Shown: positions 36,201 to 44,508 of the stretch, one piece after another | How positions within the stretch are numbered: position 1 is the stretch's first letter | Layout of the letters: every line of letters begins with the position of its first letter | Source of the DNA: Rana temporaria | Taxonomy: Eukaryota > Chordata > Amphibia > Anura > Ranidae | Direction of reading: 5' to 3' | Length of the DNA: 64,000 bases | Assembly (NCBI RefSeq): GCF_905171775.1 | Contig: NC_053492.1 | Coordinates: 185,694,278 to 185,758,277 of the forward strand | Position numbers and translations under genes: made by a program | The notes under the pieces: model-generated | Told to the model about the DNA's origin: nothing | The model's input: the letters and a program-made list of their open reading frames with translations, nothing else | Database searches by the model: none

Positions 36201-36506
36201 CCAAAGTTTGCCTACCCCTGAAATGCAGTATTGCTTGCAAAGATGTGTGTGTAAATGAATGTCACTTTCTTCTGTTGTAGACACTGTATGTGGAGCCTGG
36301 CCTCTGCCTTTGTGATTGCCCAGGTCTTGTAATGCCATCCTTTGTCTCCACCAAAGCAGAGATGATATGTAGTGGTATTCTGCCAATTGACCAAATGCGA
36401 GACCACGTCCCACCAATCTCTCTCATATCCTTTAACGAACAATTCACAGCAATACTAAACTGACATTTGATTTTTTTTTTTTTTTTAATGTCCAAACTAT
36501 TTTTAC

Positions 36507-36544
<38 letters not shown>

Positions 36545-39500
36545 AAATATCTATCTATAATATCTACCTTGTCAGTAAGGGAGTTTACAATTGTGTTTAT
36601 ATTTTGTATCCCTGTTCTTTTTATTTAAGCAATCTGTAGTTCCGCCATGTTACTAAGTTTATTACAGCAGTCATCAGGTCACGGTGTATGTGGATATGGC
36701 TGTCCAGTGCCTCATTAATCGTGACCTTGCATCAGACCTCTTCATAACAGGCACAGCTGTCTATTACATTCACTTTTGAGATGTGGGTGAGTTAAAGTGC
36801 TGATCACATAAGCTTGTTCATCCTGCAGCACCACCATTACCATAGCAAAGTTTATTTCCCTCAGATGCACAGACATTATTTTCGGGGTCCGTTCAAAGCT
36901 AGATGGACTGGTGTGTTACATTAACATGCGTTATGTTAATTCAGCTCCTTCAAATAAATGGGCTAGCAACGGACCAAAACTCAGGAAAACACTGACATGC
37001 AACATTTTTTTTGCAATACAACATATGGTAGTGTTTTAACGGTGTGCTGTAATGTATGTACATTCGCTTGGTCTATTAGGTGGCCATTATAAACCAATGG
37101 CACTGACTGAATTTGTATTGGTAAATCCTCTTTATCTCAATAAAAAAAAAATGTAAATGTCACTTACAAATTGTGTGCAGAAACTTGTAAATGTTTCCCT
37201 CTAGCCACCGGGGACATCCCCCAAGTTTGTGTCTCTGACTTGTGACAGGTGGAAAAGCAAGAGCTTAAATGTGCACAAGAGCCATATCTGTCATAGTGGT
37301 GTTACAATCTGTTTCATATTCCCTCTTTATATAGATCAGCAGTCTTAATTAAAAAGACTGATTAATTGGTAGAGTAGTGCTATTTTTGTAGGTAGTCTGG
37401 TAGAAGTTTACCACTGCAAAGGGTATACCCACCTGGTGCCTTGTAGCGAAATCATGAAAGGAGCACTTTACTTTACGGCCCCCTTCACACTGAGTGGATC
37501 CGTTTGACAGACTCCGCTTGCTTAGCGTGGATTGATCTGCTAAGCAGGCGGATGACGGGTCTGTCTCTGCTCACTGTGCTGAGAGTCCCGCTCTCATCTA
37601 TGGGAAGAGTGGATGAAAACGCCTGTCCATTTTCATCCGATCCTCCTGACAGATGGAAAAATAGGACCACCATTTGGTGGACCGGATCGGATAGCAGTGG
37701 GTGTCGGACACGTCACCGCTAACATCCACTGCCCCATAGCGGTGAATGGAGCGTCCAATCAGGTCTGCCTGAAAAACTTGCAGGCAGACCTGATTGGACA
37801 GCTCATGTGAAAGAGCCCCTACACTAAAAAATACACATTGCAGTTGGGGTGTGTTAGTGTCGTTTAGGTTAATAAAGGAATATGCATTAAATGGCATTTT
37901 TGGTTTGTGGTGCTCAGATGAAGTATAGTTCCACTTTAAGAGTTGATCAGGGAAAAATAGATGGTGTGAAGCTCACCTAAATGCAGCAGCTCCTAAGCTC
38001 TGTACATTGACACATAGGCTTATTTTAGGAGCTCTGGCAAACAAACGCCCAAAAGCTCCTAATTTGAAGTTTAGGAGTTGCTAGTGTAAATGAAGGCTTA
38101 ATGATCCAAAATGCTCAACAAACACAATCCCATGCTTTTAATTTGTGCCTGTTTAGGAATGAGAAATAAGGTGTCTGAAGCTCAAAAGGGTAAATAAGCT
38201 ACCTTTTGAAGCAGAATCTAACATTTTTAGCCCCATAAACTTCCAATGGAGTATATGGAAAATTAGTTTTTTTAAGCCTATATAACAATTTCCGCCTGTT
38301 CCTAGTAACTAGCTTTCCATTGGCTAAAGCAAAAATGCTCCAACCTGAATGTCTGAAAAAACTGTTCCAAATTTGCCTGTAAATATTCATGCGTGAATGT
38401 AGAGTTTTGTTGTGATGCTTGAGAATAAATTGCTTCACGTATAATAATAGTAATATCATACAGGATTTATATAGCGCCGACAGTTTACGCAACGCTTTAC
38501 AATATAAGATATATGCAGCTAGAGAGGTCAGGGATGGTTTGTTTTAAATCTTTTTGCTACTTAAATATGTGAATACTTTACAGTCCATAGTCTGGACACC
38601 GGTGCACTTTATTTTGACAGCCTTGGCCCATCTCCTGTAAGAGACTTTGTTTCTAATATGGCTTTTTTAGGGAAACTCATTATTGTGGATTTCAATTTAT
38701 GGCCGTCATTAAAGACTATTATATTTTTCATTGTATTTCTTCAAGGTACTCCATTTTTAGTAATCATAAAATATGGTAATCATTATATAACATTATACAG
38801 TGGATATAAAAAGTTTACACACTCCTGTTAAAATGTCAGGTTTCTGTGATGTAAAAAAAGAGAGACAAAACAAAATCATTTTTGGAACTTTTCCCACCTT
38901 TTAATGTGATCTATTAACTGTACAACTGAATTGAAAAACAAACTGAAATCTTTTGAGGAGAGTAAAAATAAACTCAAATATTGTGGTAGCAAAGGTGTGC
39001 AAACCCTTTTTATAACTGGGGATGTCGCTGTGTTCAGAATTAAGCAATTGCATTCAAACTCATGTTAAATAGTAGTCGGTACACACCATCATTTAAAGTG
39101 CCTCCCACTTCAGCTGTTCTAGTAGGTCTTTCCTGATATTTTCTTAGTTCAGGGCTTGACAAAATCCGTGCGCCAGGTCAATTGCCAGGTCAATTACCAG
39201 CCGTCGCGGGCCCGCGCGATCGCGAGGTGGGGGCGCACCAGGCCCACGACGGCCGGTAATTGAGGCCGCGGCCTTGTGAAGTCCCAAGCTTCCTTCTGTG
39301 ACCTGGCGCCATCTGGTGGTGGCCGTTGGCATTACAAGTAAAACGGCAGTTCTAATGTGTAATTTTTCACTGTTTTCACTGCCATCTCCTTCCCTCTTAT
39401 TAGAACCCCCAAACATTTTATATATTTTTTTTATTGTAACACCCTAGAGAATAAAATGGCGATCGTTGCAATACTTTGTCACGCCGTATTTGTGCGGCGG

Positions 39501-40866
39501 TCTTACAAGCGCACTTTTTTTTTTGGGAAAAAATATTTTTTTTTTTATTAAATAAGACCACAGTAAAGTTATCCCAATTTTTTTTTTTTATATTGTGAAA
39601 GATAATGTTACGCCAAGTAAATTGATACCCAACATGTCACGCTTCAAAATTGCGTCCGCTCGTGGAATGCCGACAAACTTTTTACCCTTTTAAATTCTCC
39701 ATAGGCGACGTTTAAAAAATTCTACAGGATGCATGTTTTGAGTTACAGAGGAGGACAAGAGCTAGAATTATTGCTCTCACTCGAACGATCGCGGCGATAT
39801 CTCACATGTGTGGTTTACATATGCGGGCGCTCCTAACTTTTTTAGCTGGCTCCTAGATTCCAAGCGAATTTGTCAAACCCTGTCTTAGTTGCATTCCTAC
39901 AGCAAATGCCATGGTCCGCAGAGAGCATCAGAGGTATCGGTCAGGAGAAGGGTACAAAAGAATTTTCAAGGCATTAGATATACCATGGAACACAGTAAAG
40001 ACAGTCATCATCAAGTGGAGAAAATATGGCACAACAGTGATATTACCAAAAAACGGGATGGCCCTCCAAAATTGATGAGAAGAAAACGGGTCAGGCAGAC
40101 TGCCAAGAGGCCTACAGCAACATTAAAGGTGCTGCAGGAATATCTAGCAATGTATGTGACAACAATCTCCCGTATTCTTCATTTGTCTGGACTATGGGGT
40201 AGAGTGGGAAGACTGAAGCCTTTTCTTACCAAGAAAAACATCCAAGTCTGGCTTGATTTTGCAAAAACACATCTGAAGTTTCCCAAAAGCATGTGGGAAA
40301 ATGTGTTATGGTCTGATGAAACCAAGGTTGAACTTTTTGGCCATAATTCCAAAAGATATGTTTGGTGCAAAAACACTGCACATTACCAAAAGAACACCAT
40401 ACCCACAGTGAAGCATGGTGGTGGCAACATCATGCTTTGGGGCTGTTTTTTCTTCAACTGGAACAGGAGTCAAGGTAGAGGGAATTATAAACAGTTCCAA
40501 ATACCAGTCAATATTGGCACAAAACCTTCAGGCTTCTGCTAGAAAGCTTAACACGAAGAGCAACTTCATCTCTCAGCATGACAATGACCCAAAACATACA
40601 TCCAAATCAACAAAGGAATGGCTTCACCAGAAGAAGACTGAAGTTTTGGCATGGCCCAGACCTGAATTCAATTGAAAATCTGTGGGGTGATCTGAAGGGG
40701 GCTGTGTACAGGAGATGCCCTCGCAATGACAGATTTGGAGTGTTTTGTCAAGATGTGCCATGCTGATAGACTCATTCCCAAAAAGACTGATTGCTGTAAT
40801 AAAATCAAAAGGTGCTTTAGCAAAGTTTTTTTTTAAATTTTAAGGATGTGCACACGTATGCAACAT

Positions 40867-40906
<40 letters not shown>

Positions 40907-43900
40907 GTTACTTCCACCTAAAAGATTTCAGTTTGTTTAACTGAGTTATACAATTTATAGGTCACATTAAAGGTGGGAAAAAGTTCTGAAATGATTTATC
41001 ATTTTTTTTTTTATTTATTTTTTTACTTTTACATTATAGAAACCTGGCATTTTACCTGGGGTGTATAGTCTTTTATATCCACTGTACCTTGGGTTATGTA
41101 TTTGCATATGCTGTTTAGCTATGGCTGCACCATAATTATTTTTAACTCTTCGTTGGTTTTGTTATACACTTCCTGTTTATTGAGGTCTAGTATTTCTTAA
41201 CTAACATACATTGCACAGCGAATCCCACGCTACGTATTTGAGGCCATTTATGGGATCAATATTATCAGACCTAGGGAAGATGAAGATCAGGATCGTGCTC
41301 CATCCTCAGAAGAGCTGCTCTTTGCTTATGGCTGTAAGTTACAACTTTAGTTCAGCAGGCTGAGTTACTGTTTTTATAACGAGGGGATGCGTGCTGTAAG
41401 TAAAGCTCTTGCTTGCAAATGTTTCTTCAAGCTAAAATGTTTTTGAAAGTCTGTCCATAAATCTAGTGTTTTAGAGCTGACCATAATTTTCTGTAATGCC
41501 CCGTACACTTTATCGGATCTTCCGTCGGAAAAACCTTTTGGATGGTTTTTCCAACGGAATTCCGCTCAAGCTTGCCTCGCATACACACGGTCACAAGTTC
41601 TCTGAACTTTCAACCGCCAAGAACTCGGTGACGTACAACACTACGACGAGCCGAGAAAATGAAGTTCAATGCTTCCGAGCATGCGTCAAATTGTTTTCGA
41701 GCATGCGTCGGAATTGCCGCAGACGATCGGAAAAATTGAGAAATTCCCGACAGCAAAAGTCTGATGGGAGCATACACATGGTCGGAATTTACGTTCAAAA
41801 GCTCACATCAGACTTTTGCTGTCGGAAAATCCGATCGTGTGTATTTTCTAGAACAGATAATCTCATTCCCTGTAGCATCTCTTTATCCCCTGATAAATGG
41901 AAAGTCAAGGGGAGATTTTACTTCTATGGGGGCTATACTCTTCTAGCCGATAAAGTGTTTAGAATTAATAGAAGAATCTTTTGTATGTGAGATAAGGTAA
42001 AGAACCATCCAAAAGTCTGGCAAGCATTGGCTTTAAATACACATGGACATCAGAAGACTTGCCATTTCCTTATGCAGGCCATACGTGATTCATGTTCTCG
42101 TTGAACCAGTGGATTGAACGAAAGAAAATTGATTGATTTCCCCCAACCACACATTCAAGTAGATATGGGGGGGGGGGGCGGGGGAATCCCTCCCCCAGGC
42201 CTATTATATTCTAACAGTGGGGAGGCTTCCTCACTGTCGGAATACACTCATCAACACTGCTGGTGGCACTGATCAAGCAAAGATTTTCCAATAGGCTGGT
42301 TATACAGAAGTTGATCAAGAGATCTGTGCAACCAGCTTGCCCATAGATGGGTTGAAATTTGACAATCCCTGCTGAACTGGCCAAGTTTTGAACGATCTAT
42401 GGTCGGCTTTACTTTCAATCTTCTCTTTTGTTTTAACAGGCACATTCCTCTTATTTGAGCATGTCTGCTTATGTAGCTACTTGATGATAGGCAAGCCTGA
42501 AGGATGTCTATTTTAATGTTCTTTCAAAAGAACCCACTCCTCTTTTTAAACCTTCTAGTGCAGATTTACTTCATGTAGATGGGCAGAACTGATAAATCTG
42601 ATATATACTAGTAATGGAAATGTGTTCTTGCAGATATGAGGGGATTCATGACCGCGCACGGACAGCCGGATCAGCCAAGGTCTTCGCGATACATATTGAA
42701 GGACTATGTCAGTGTACGTTTCTCACGTTTTTATTAGAAGCCTTAAAATACAATTCAGGAACATAATATTTCTCTGGACCATTTTTAAACATTGTATTTT
42801 TATTTTAGGGCAAGCTTCTGTATTGTCACTCTCCTCCTGGGATAAATGCATGTGATTTCCAGCCTCAGCACACAGCGTATCAGGAAAGAAATATGGCATG
42901 TGATGGAGCCGAGACAGGAGCTCACAACAGCAAGAAAGTCAAACACATTGAAAACGTAGTAGACACAAACTTTTTCCATCAGGTATGGTTCATAAATCTC
43001 TATCTTCTCTTCACTTTTACAGAAATGTTTGGTTTTAGCATTTTAGATAGACGAGCGGAGCAGTTACAATGAAAATGGTTTAATTGCTGCACAGTGATAA
43101 ACAAGTATTTAGTTATGACATAAAATGTGTGGTATACCTGGCTTCTTACAACCTGCATGCTTTTAGCATGAACGTTGGCTTGTATAACCCTGCATATAAT
43201 GTTGGTAATTACACTCCCTACCTCCTTTCTTTTAATTTTAGGATAGTGCAGACCTTCTCTTGTCTATCACTGCAAAGAAATAAGTTGGCCAAAAAATGAA
43301 TATATTTGATCTTAAAATATTTTTTGTAGCACAGCTGGAGCCCTGCACCAATTCCCTTTACTGTGGACCAATTGCAGATCCACATTACTAAAGCTCTGCA
43401 GCTTTGGTTAGCCCAAGGAATTTAAAAGCAAGCCTCAAAGGTGCCTTAAACCTAACTTTGTTGATCTCATGTTATAGCTTTGACATCCTGCATTCCTTCC
43501 TGCAATTTGCTGTGCCTCTATGACCAGAACAGGGGTGATCACTGAGAAGGTTCCCAGCAAACATGTACTGATAATTATGAAGGATTTTAATGCTAATCTT
43601 TTTGGCAAGTGCTGGATTCTGTACTTTGAGTCAGTGACTGGTAGCAACCATTGCAGCACGCTGCAGTAAAATGTGAACACCGGAGCTGCATGATTGTTCT
43701 GGGTCAGTGACTCAAAGTATTCAATATATTGGGTCAATATGGTGATCAATAAGAATTCTTACAAGGAGTGCTTGGCAATGGCATCCTGCCCATATCATTA
43801 AAGTAAAAGGTCATGAAATGGTCACTTTTCCTAAAATACAGTTTATGTATAGCTGAACGAAGAATGACCCTTTATGTCTAGAAGTCAGTTGATTGGCTAA

Positions 43901-44158
43901 TATGAAAATGTTGGAAATCAGACTAATTGTTCATATTATCCTGTAGTGACTTCCCTTTTCTTTTTTTTTCATTTGCAGGCAAATGTCCGTGCTCTGACCA
44001 AAGGTGTGCAATGTGTGATGGGGTACAAGCCGGGCAGTGGCCCTATGCCATTAACTACAGCCAGCGCAGAAAGTATGTCAGGAAAGCCTTGGAAAAAGCA
44101 TGGAAATAAAAACAAGAAGGAAAAAGTACGGCGGCTTAACAAGCACCTGGATGCTTGA
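18993..44158 (+). CDS. LSG1: LSG1, large 60S subunit nuclear export GTPase 1 (14 coding exons)
   Basis: Joined exons give 638 residues, against about 658 in human. LSG1 is a cytoplasmic GTPase that acts on nascent 60S subunits; its hydrolysis releases the export adaptor NMD3 around uL16 (RPL10) loading. The GTPase is circularly permuted, as in the YlqF/YawG class. G4 NKAD (residues 210-213) and the G5-like SAL (238-240) come first, then an acidic linker (about 252-340), then the P-loop GYPNVGKSS (373-381) and G3 DCPG (417-420). A basic tail, KPWKKHGNKNKKEK, follows near the C-terminus. All expected motifs are intact and all exon phases join without a frameshift, so the gene looks functional. 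The start has G at -3 and +4. Thirteen introns carry many transposons; twelve are GT-AG and intron 10 is AT-AC. Identity is very secure; the acidic linker is the least conserved part. Confidence 0.97.
19120..20215. repeat. Tandem array, 84-86-bp unit, with an inverted segment
   Basis: About 13 copies of a unit built on TCCTCTGTGGGGTTGTCAC, CTCTGATATGCATCTGATGG and ATGACACCCCTTTTATAAT. Spacing is 65-78 bases in the first copies and 84-86 bases in the later ones. Between about 19530 and 19670 the units run in the opposite direction. It begins about 35 bases after exon 1. A 148-codon open frame on the minus strand is a repeat artefact (an 84-bp unit keeps frame). Confidence 0.9.
21368..21834. 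mobile_element. Fold-back element with ~200-bp arms (copy 1)
   Basis: AGGGGTTGTAAAGGTAAAA, with TTAA just outside, mirrors TTTTTTACCTTTACAACCCC; the right flank is TGAA. Long arms include TTAGTGCAGTCCTCCTTCAC and its inverse, separated by about 40 bases of loop. A second copy is at 49423-49930. Confidence 0.85.
22549..22675 (+). CDS. LSG1: LSG1 coding exon 2
   Basis: Encodes LHTSELNDGYDWGRLNLQSV and continues TEQSSLDDFLATAELAGTEF, nearly identical to the mammalian protein. The acceptor is TTTTGTAG and the donor G|GTGAG. Ends in phase 1. Confidence 0.96.
24068..24760. mobile_element. AAGTGG-ended element in LSG1 intron 2
   Basis: The right end ATTGAAGTGG is followed by TTAA (24761-24764). 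It shares the GTGCCGGTAAACGGCATTCC and CTCCCTGTCAGAGGGGG region with 17421-18466. The left end is truncated. Preceding intron sequence has a (CA) run and a T run at 23958-23995. Confidence 0.6.
24911..25031 (+). CDS. LSG1: LSG1 coding exon 3
   Basis: Completes GAG across the junction, then reads KLNIKFVPAEARTGLLTSEE and ends ...QFLCIPR. The acceptor is CTTTTCCAG and the donor GTAGGT. Ends in phase 2. Confidence 0.96.
25239..25325 (+). CDS. LSG1: LSG1 coding exon 4
   Basis: Reads PRWDENTSADDLQLAERED then FLKWRRELA. The acceptor is AATTTAAG and the donor GTATGT. Ends in phase 2. More diverged from mammals than its neighbours, but all anchor residues (WRR) are kept. Confidence 0.93.
25432..25749. 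mobile_element. Snap-back element with 16-bp target duplication
   Basis: Flanked by identical TCCATAAAGATTTGGA copies (25416-25431 and 25750-25765), so it inserted into the end of the Tc1 element. It has inverted arms of about 82 bp: TTGGACAGCCGCACTCTGG through ATTCAAACACCA, and the inverse from 25582 to 25664. ACCAATAAAA occurs on both strands within the arms. The loop contains CGCTGATTGATGGTGTGAAA. A duplication this long fits target-primed retrotransposition better than a cut-and-paste element. Confidence 0.75.
26058..26245. mobile_element. MITE with ~60-bp terminal inverted repeats
   Basis: CTAAGGCCCCATACAGACAT on through GTCTTCAGATTTACCAAAACC is mirrored by the right arm ending TGTATGAGGCTTTAG. 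Only about 70 bases separate the arms. It interrupts the Tc1-like copy. Confidence 0.8.
26290..26690 (+). pseudogene. Broken 5' part of a Tc1-like transposase
   Basis: Fragments in different frames resemble the paired helix-turn-helix region of Tc1-like transposases: VKQAIVRLK, IREIATLGVAKSTVWYI and a later ESKYRGFTIRCKPF. Stops and frameshifts interrupt it and the catalytic domain is missing. Confidence 0.65.
27237..27840. mobile_element. hAT-like element (TAGTGCTGT ends)
   Basis: TAGTGCTGTGCGTTAAACG and the inverse, ending CGTTTGACAGCACTA, bound 604 bp. The flanks are ATATATAT on both sides; the duplication is of low complexity and so weak evidence alone. Subterminal GCGATTAACG-type blocks repeat inward. 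Confidence 0.7.
28254..28340 (+). CDS. LSG1: LSG1 coding exon 5
   Basis: Reads LEEEKKLILTPFERNLDFWR then QLWRVIER, almost invariant in vertebrates. The acceptor follows a long T tract (TACTGTTAG); the donor is GTAATG. Ends in phase 2. Confidence 0.96.
29425..29550. repeat. Inverted-repeat element, first of three related copies
   Basis: GCATAGAAACCAATCAGCTTC faces GAAGCTGATTGGTTTCTCTG across about 40 bases. Similar text is found at 35185-35340 and as a fragment near 52130. It lies within LSG1 intron 5. The rest of that intron (28341-31435) holds G runs near 29971 and 30056 but no gene. Confidence 0.6.
31436..31496 (+). CDS. LSG1: LSG1 coding exon 6
   Basis: Reads DVVVQIVDARNPLLFRCQDL, the segment just before the G4 motif; the aspartate of VDARNP is a family hallmark. 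The acceptor is CTATAACAG and the donor GTGAGT. Ends in phase 0. Confidence 0.97.
32266..32442 (+). CDS. LSG1: LSG1 coding exon 7 (G4 and G5 motifs)
   Basis: Fifty-nine codons: EHYVKEISPHKENIILINK, then ADLLTTEQRQAWATYFEKEG and FWSALVEAQ. NKAD gives guanine specificity and SAL is the G5-like motif. They precede the P-loop, which shows the permuted order. The donor is GTATGC. Confidence 0.97.
32757..33116 (+). CDS. LSG1: LSG1 coding exon 8 (acidic linker)
   Basis: One hundred and twenty codons rich in D and E (QDDVSDDEDSEDEEDREDEE; EYEDCEDDEGWQTCSEDAEG). It ends with the conserved VKKEQVTIGL that leads into the P-loop exon. The segment corresponds to the low-complexity insertion between the two halves of the permuted GTPase in vertebrate LSG1. 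The acceptor is TTTAGCAG and the donor GTGAGC. Confidence 0.95.
33156..33230. repeat. GT/AT compound microsatellite
   Basis: A (GT) run of about 13 units is followed by (AT)-rich alternation to about 33226, 40 bases into LSG1 intron 8. Confidence 0.95.
34083..34348. mobile_element. TTAA-flanked MITE (family A) in LSG1 intron 8
   Basis: AGTGGTGGTTCACC after TTAA (34079-34082) and GGTGACCCTCCGCTT before TTAA (34349-34352). It carries the same AAGCCAGCAGCTACA palindrome and GGACACTTACCTGTCC block (34156-34171) as the copies in the first kilobase. Upstream, a C run (33740-33762) and a T run (33826-33849) flank another repeat fragment. Confidence 0.72.
34788..34889 (+). CDS. LSG1: LSG1 coding exon 9 (P-loop)
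   Basis: Reads VGYPNVGKSSTINTILGNKK then VSVSATPGHTKHFQ. GYPNVGKSS is the G1 loop and the threonine of ATPGHTKH is the likely G2 residue. Nearly invariant. The acceptor is TCCTGCTAG and the donor GTATTT. Confidence 0.98.
35690..36070. mobile_element. MITE of the TTCACAC family in LSG1 intron 9
   Basis: GGCCCTGTTCACACCTGAGCG and the opposing CGCTCAGGTGTGAATGGAGCC face each other across about 330 bases. A small hAT-like piece with GTTTGCCTACCCCTG follows at 36101-36222. An imperfect copy of the 29425 element lies at 35185-35340. Confidence 0.6.
36281..36424 (+). CDS. LSG1: LSG1 coding exon 10 (G3 motif)
   Basis: Reads TLYVEPGLCLCDCPGLVMPS, then FVSTKAEMICSGILPIDQMR and DHVPPISL. DCPG binds Mg-nucleotide. 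The exon ends TCT CTC directly before ATATCCTTT; no usable GT donor follows in the next 60 bases. The boundary is fixed by alignment to the human order ...VSL|VCQNIPR. Confidence 0.96.
36425..36436 (+). promoter_or_regulatory. LSG1: U12-type 5' splice site (ATATCCTTTAAC)
   Basis: The first nine bases equal the AT-AC minor-spliceosome donor consensus ATATCCTTT, recognised by U11 and U12. It begins exactly at the codon boundary after SL. Confidence 0.9.
37479..37822. mobile_element. MITE of the TTCACAC family
   Basis: GGCCCCCTTCACACTGAGTGG at the left and ATGTGAAAGAGCCCCTACAC at the right are inverted partners. The inner text GGCAGACCTGATTGGAC forms a second inverted pair around 37757-37800. 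Confidence 0.55.
38445..38515. repeat. Short copy of the TTTATATAGCGCC repeat
   Basis: ACAGGATTTATATAGCGCCGA followed by AACGCTTTACAATATAAG matches the start of the repeat at 15335-15720 and then stops. Confidence 0.7.
39150..39882. mobile_element. hAT-like element inside the Tc1-like transposon
   Basis: CAGGGCTTGACAAAATCC and TTTGTCAAACCCTG bound 733 bp, flanked by a perfect 8-bp duplication TCTTAGTT (39142-39149 and 39883-39890). It lies just upstream of the transposase start. No transposase of its own is seen. Confidence 0.9.
39911..40766 (+). pseudogene. Tc1-like transposase pseudogene
   Basis: Begins MVRREHQRYRSGEGYKRIFK with a helix-turn-helix (ALDIPWNTVKTVI) and runs through several frames. 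Catalytic blocks are visible: WSDETKVELFG (about 40307), QHDNDPKHTS (about 40574) and NSIENLWGDLK (about 40670). A short deletion between the last two shortens the DD34E spacing, and frameshifts separate all blocks, so no active enzyme can be made. The 3' end AAAGGTGCTTTAGCAAAG is typical of the family. Confidence 0.85.
40868..40904. repeat. (AT)n microsatellite
   Basis: About 18 AT units in the 3' non-coding part of the Tc1-like element. Confidence 0.95.
41194..41209 (+). promoter_or_regulatory. LSG1: U12-type branch site and AC acceptor
   Basis: TTCTTAACT (41194-41202) is one base off the TTCCTTAACT-type U12 branch consensus, and the intron-terminal AC lies at 41208-41209, about ten bases after the branch adenosine. 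There is no polypyrimidine tract between, as is usual for this class. Confidence 0.85.
41210..41333 (+). CDS. LSG1: LSG1 coding exon 11
   Basis: Reads IAQRIPRYVFEAIYGINIIR then PREDEDQDRAPSSEELLFAYG. IAQR lines up with the human VCQN, which supports the AC acceptor. An AG nine bases later (41217-41218) would delete IAQ in frame. The donor is GTAAGT, phase 1. Confidence 0.92.
41496..41850. mobile_element. MITE of the TACACACG family in LSG1 intron 11
   Basis: ATGCCCCGTACACTTTATCGG at the left and CCGATCGTGTGTATTTTCTAG at the right are imperfect inverses. A second inverted pair, AGTCTGATGGGAGC / GCTCACATCAGACTT, lies inside. The right edge is eroded. Confidence 0.6.
42060..42430. mobile_element. 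MITE (GGCCATACGTGATTCA ... CTATGGTCGGCTTTA)
   Basis: The ends are inverted partners of the GGCCATAGATGG family also seen at 5818 and about 47990. It includes a G run (42169-42183) and paired blocks TTGATCAAG / CTTGATCA. Confidence 0.6.
42634..42713 (+). CDS. LSG1: LSG1 coding exon 12
   Basis: Reads YMRGFMTAHGQPDQPRSSRY then ILKDYVS, a strongly conserved block. The acceptor is TTCTTGCAG and the donor GTACGT. Ends in phase 0. Confidence 0.97.
42809..42982 (+). CDS. LSG1: LSG1 coding exon 13
   Basis: Reads GKLLYCHSPPGINACDFQPQ, a variable middle, then KKVKHIENVVDTNFFHQ. The start and end of the exon match mammals closely, and the middle differs freely. The acceptor is TTTTAG and the donor GTATGG. 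Phase 0. Confidence 0.95.
43979..44158 (+). CDS. LSG1: LSG1 coding exon 14 (C-terminus and stop)
   Basis: Reads ANVRALTKGVQCVMGYKPGS, then GKPWKKHGNKNKKEKVRRLN and KHLDA, followed by TGA. The lysine-rich tail is the conserved end of LSG1. The acceptor is ATTTGCAG. Confidence 0.97.
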   Translation, partial: ANVRALTKGVQCVMGYKPGSGPMPLTTASAESMSGKPWKKHGNKNKKEKVRRLNKHLDA

Positions 44159-44508
44159 CCGTGTATAAAGGAACTCTGAATAACTCTGAACTCTACACTT
44201 TTAATTTTGCCAACCAAATTTGACTGATATTTTAAATATTTGAAAACAAATTTCAACTTGTGTATATACGCTATTCCTCTGTATGACCTATTTCTACAGC
44301 AATCGTGACCATGCTACCTTGTGGATAAATTATTCAACAGTTGTTTTGTCAGCAGTGACATAAAATTTCATATTTGGTCCTATTTTCTAGAAGAAACTAG
44401 TCCTTTAATTTTCCTTTTTTAATATTGCTGTTCATAAAAATATACAGGTAACACTTGATATATAGAGGGCTGGGGAAAAGATGGTTAATGCATCTGCTAT
44501 AATACAAC
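44159..44508 (+). other. LSG1: Probable LSG1 3' UTR
   Basis: AT-rich and free of transposon ends until 44509. No AATAAA or ATTAAA occurs here; only variant hexamers (GATAAA near 44324, CATAAA near 44359 and 44432) are present. The true cleavage site is not determined. Confidence 0.5.

Larger units (their letters stand above)
38798..41094 (+). mobile_element. Full-length Tc1-like transposon, inactivated
   Basis: CAGTGGATATAAAAAGTTTAC at the left and the inverse, ending CTTTTATATCCACTG, at the right, with TA outside both (38796-38797 and 41095-41096). Without the 741 bases contributed by the embedded hAT element it is about 1.56 kb, the usual Tc1 size. It carries a transposase pseudogene in the same direction as LSG1. 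Confidence 0.88.
36425..41209 (+). other. LSG1: LSG1 intron 10, minor-class AT-AC intron (4.79 kb)
   Basis: Starts AT and ends AC, with U12-like donor and branch site. The interior includes a TTCACAC-family MITE (about 37479-37822), a TTTATATAGCGCC repeat (38445-38515), a complete-length Tc1-like element (38798-41094) and an embedded hAT element. The 36500-37470 stretch shows only a TAT/TTA microsatellite near 36515-36545. Confidence 0.88.

Noticed and set aside
36425..36480. Extension of LSG1 exon 10 through ISFNEQFTAILN to a stop
   Set aside because: It would truncate the protein before conserved exons 11-14. ATATCCTTT at the exon edge and the conserved continuation argue for splicing at 36424.
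41496..41990. 164-codon frame between LSG1 exons 11 and 12
   Set aside because: It is within a MITE and the following intron; the LSG1 reading passes cleanly from exon 11 to exon 12 without it.
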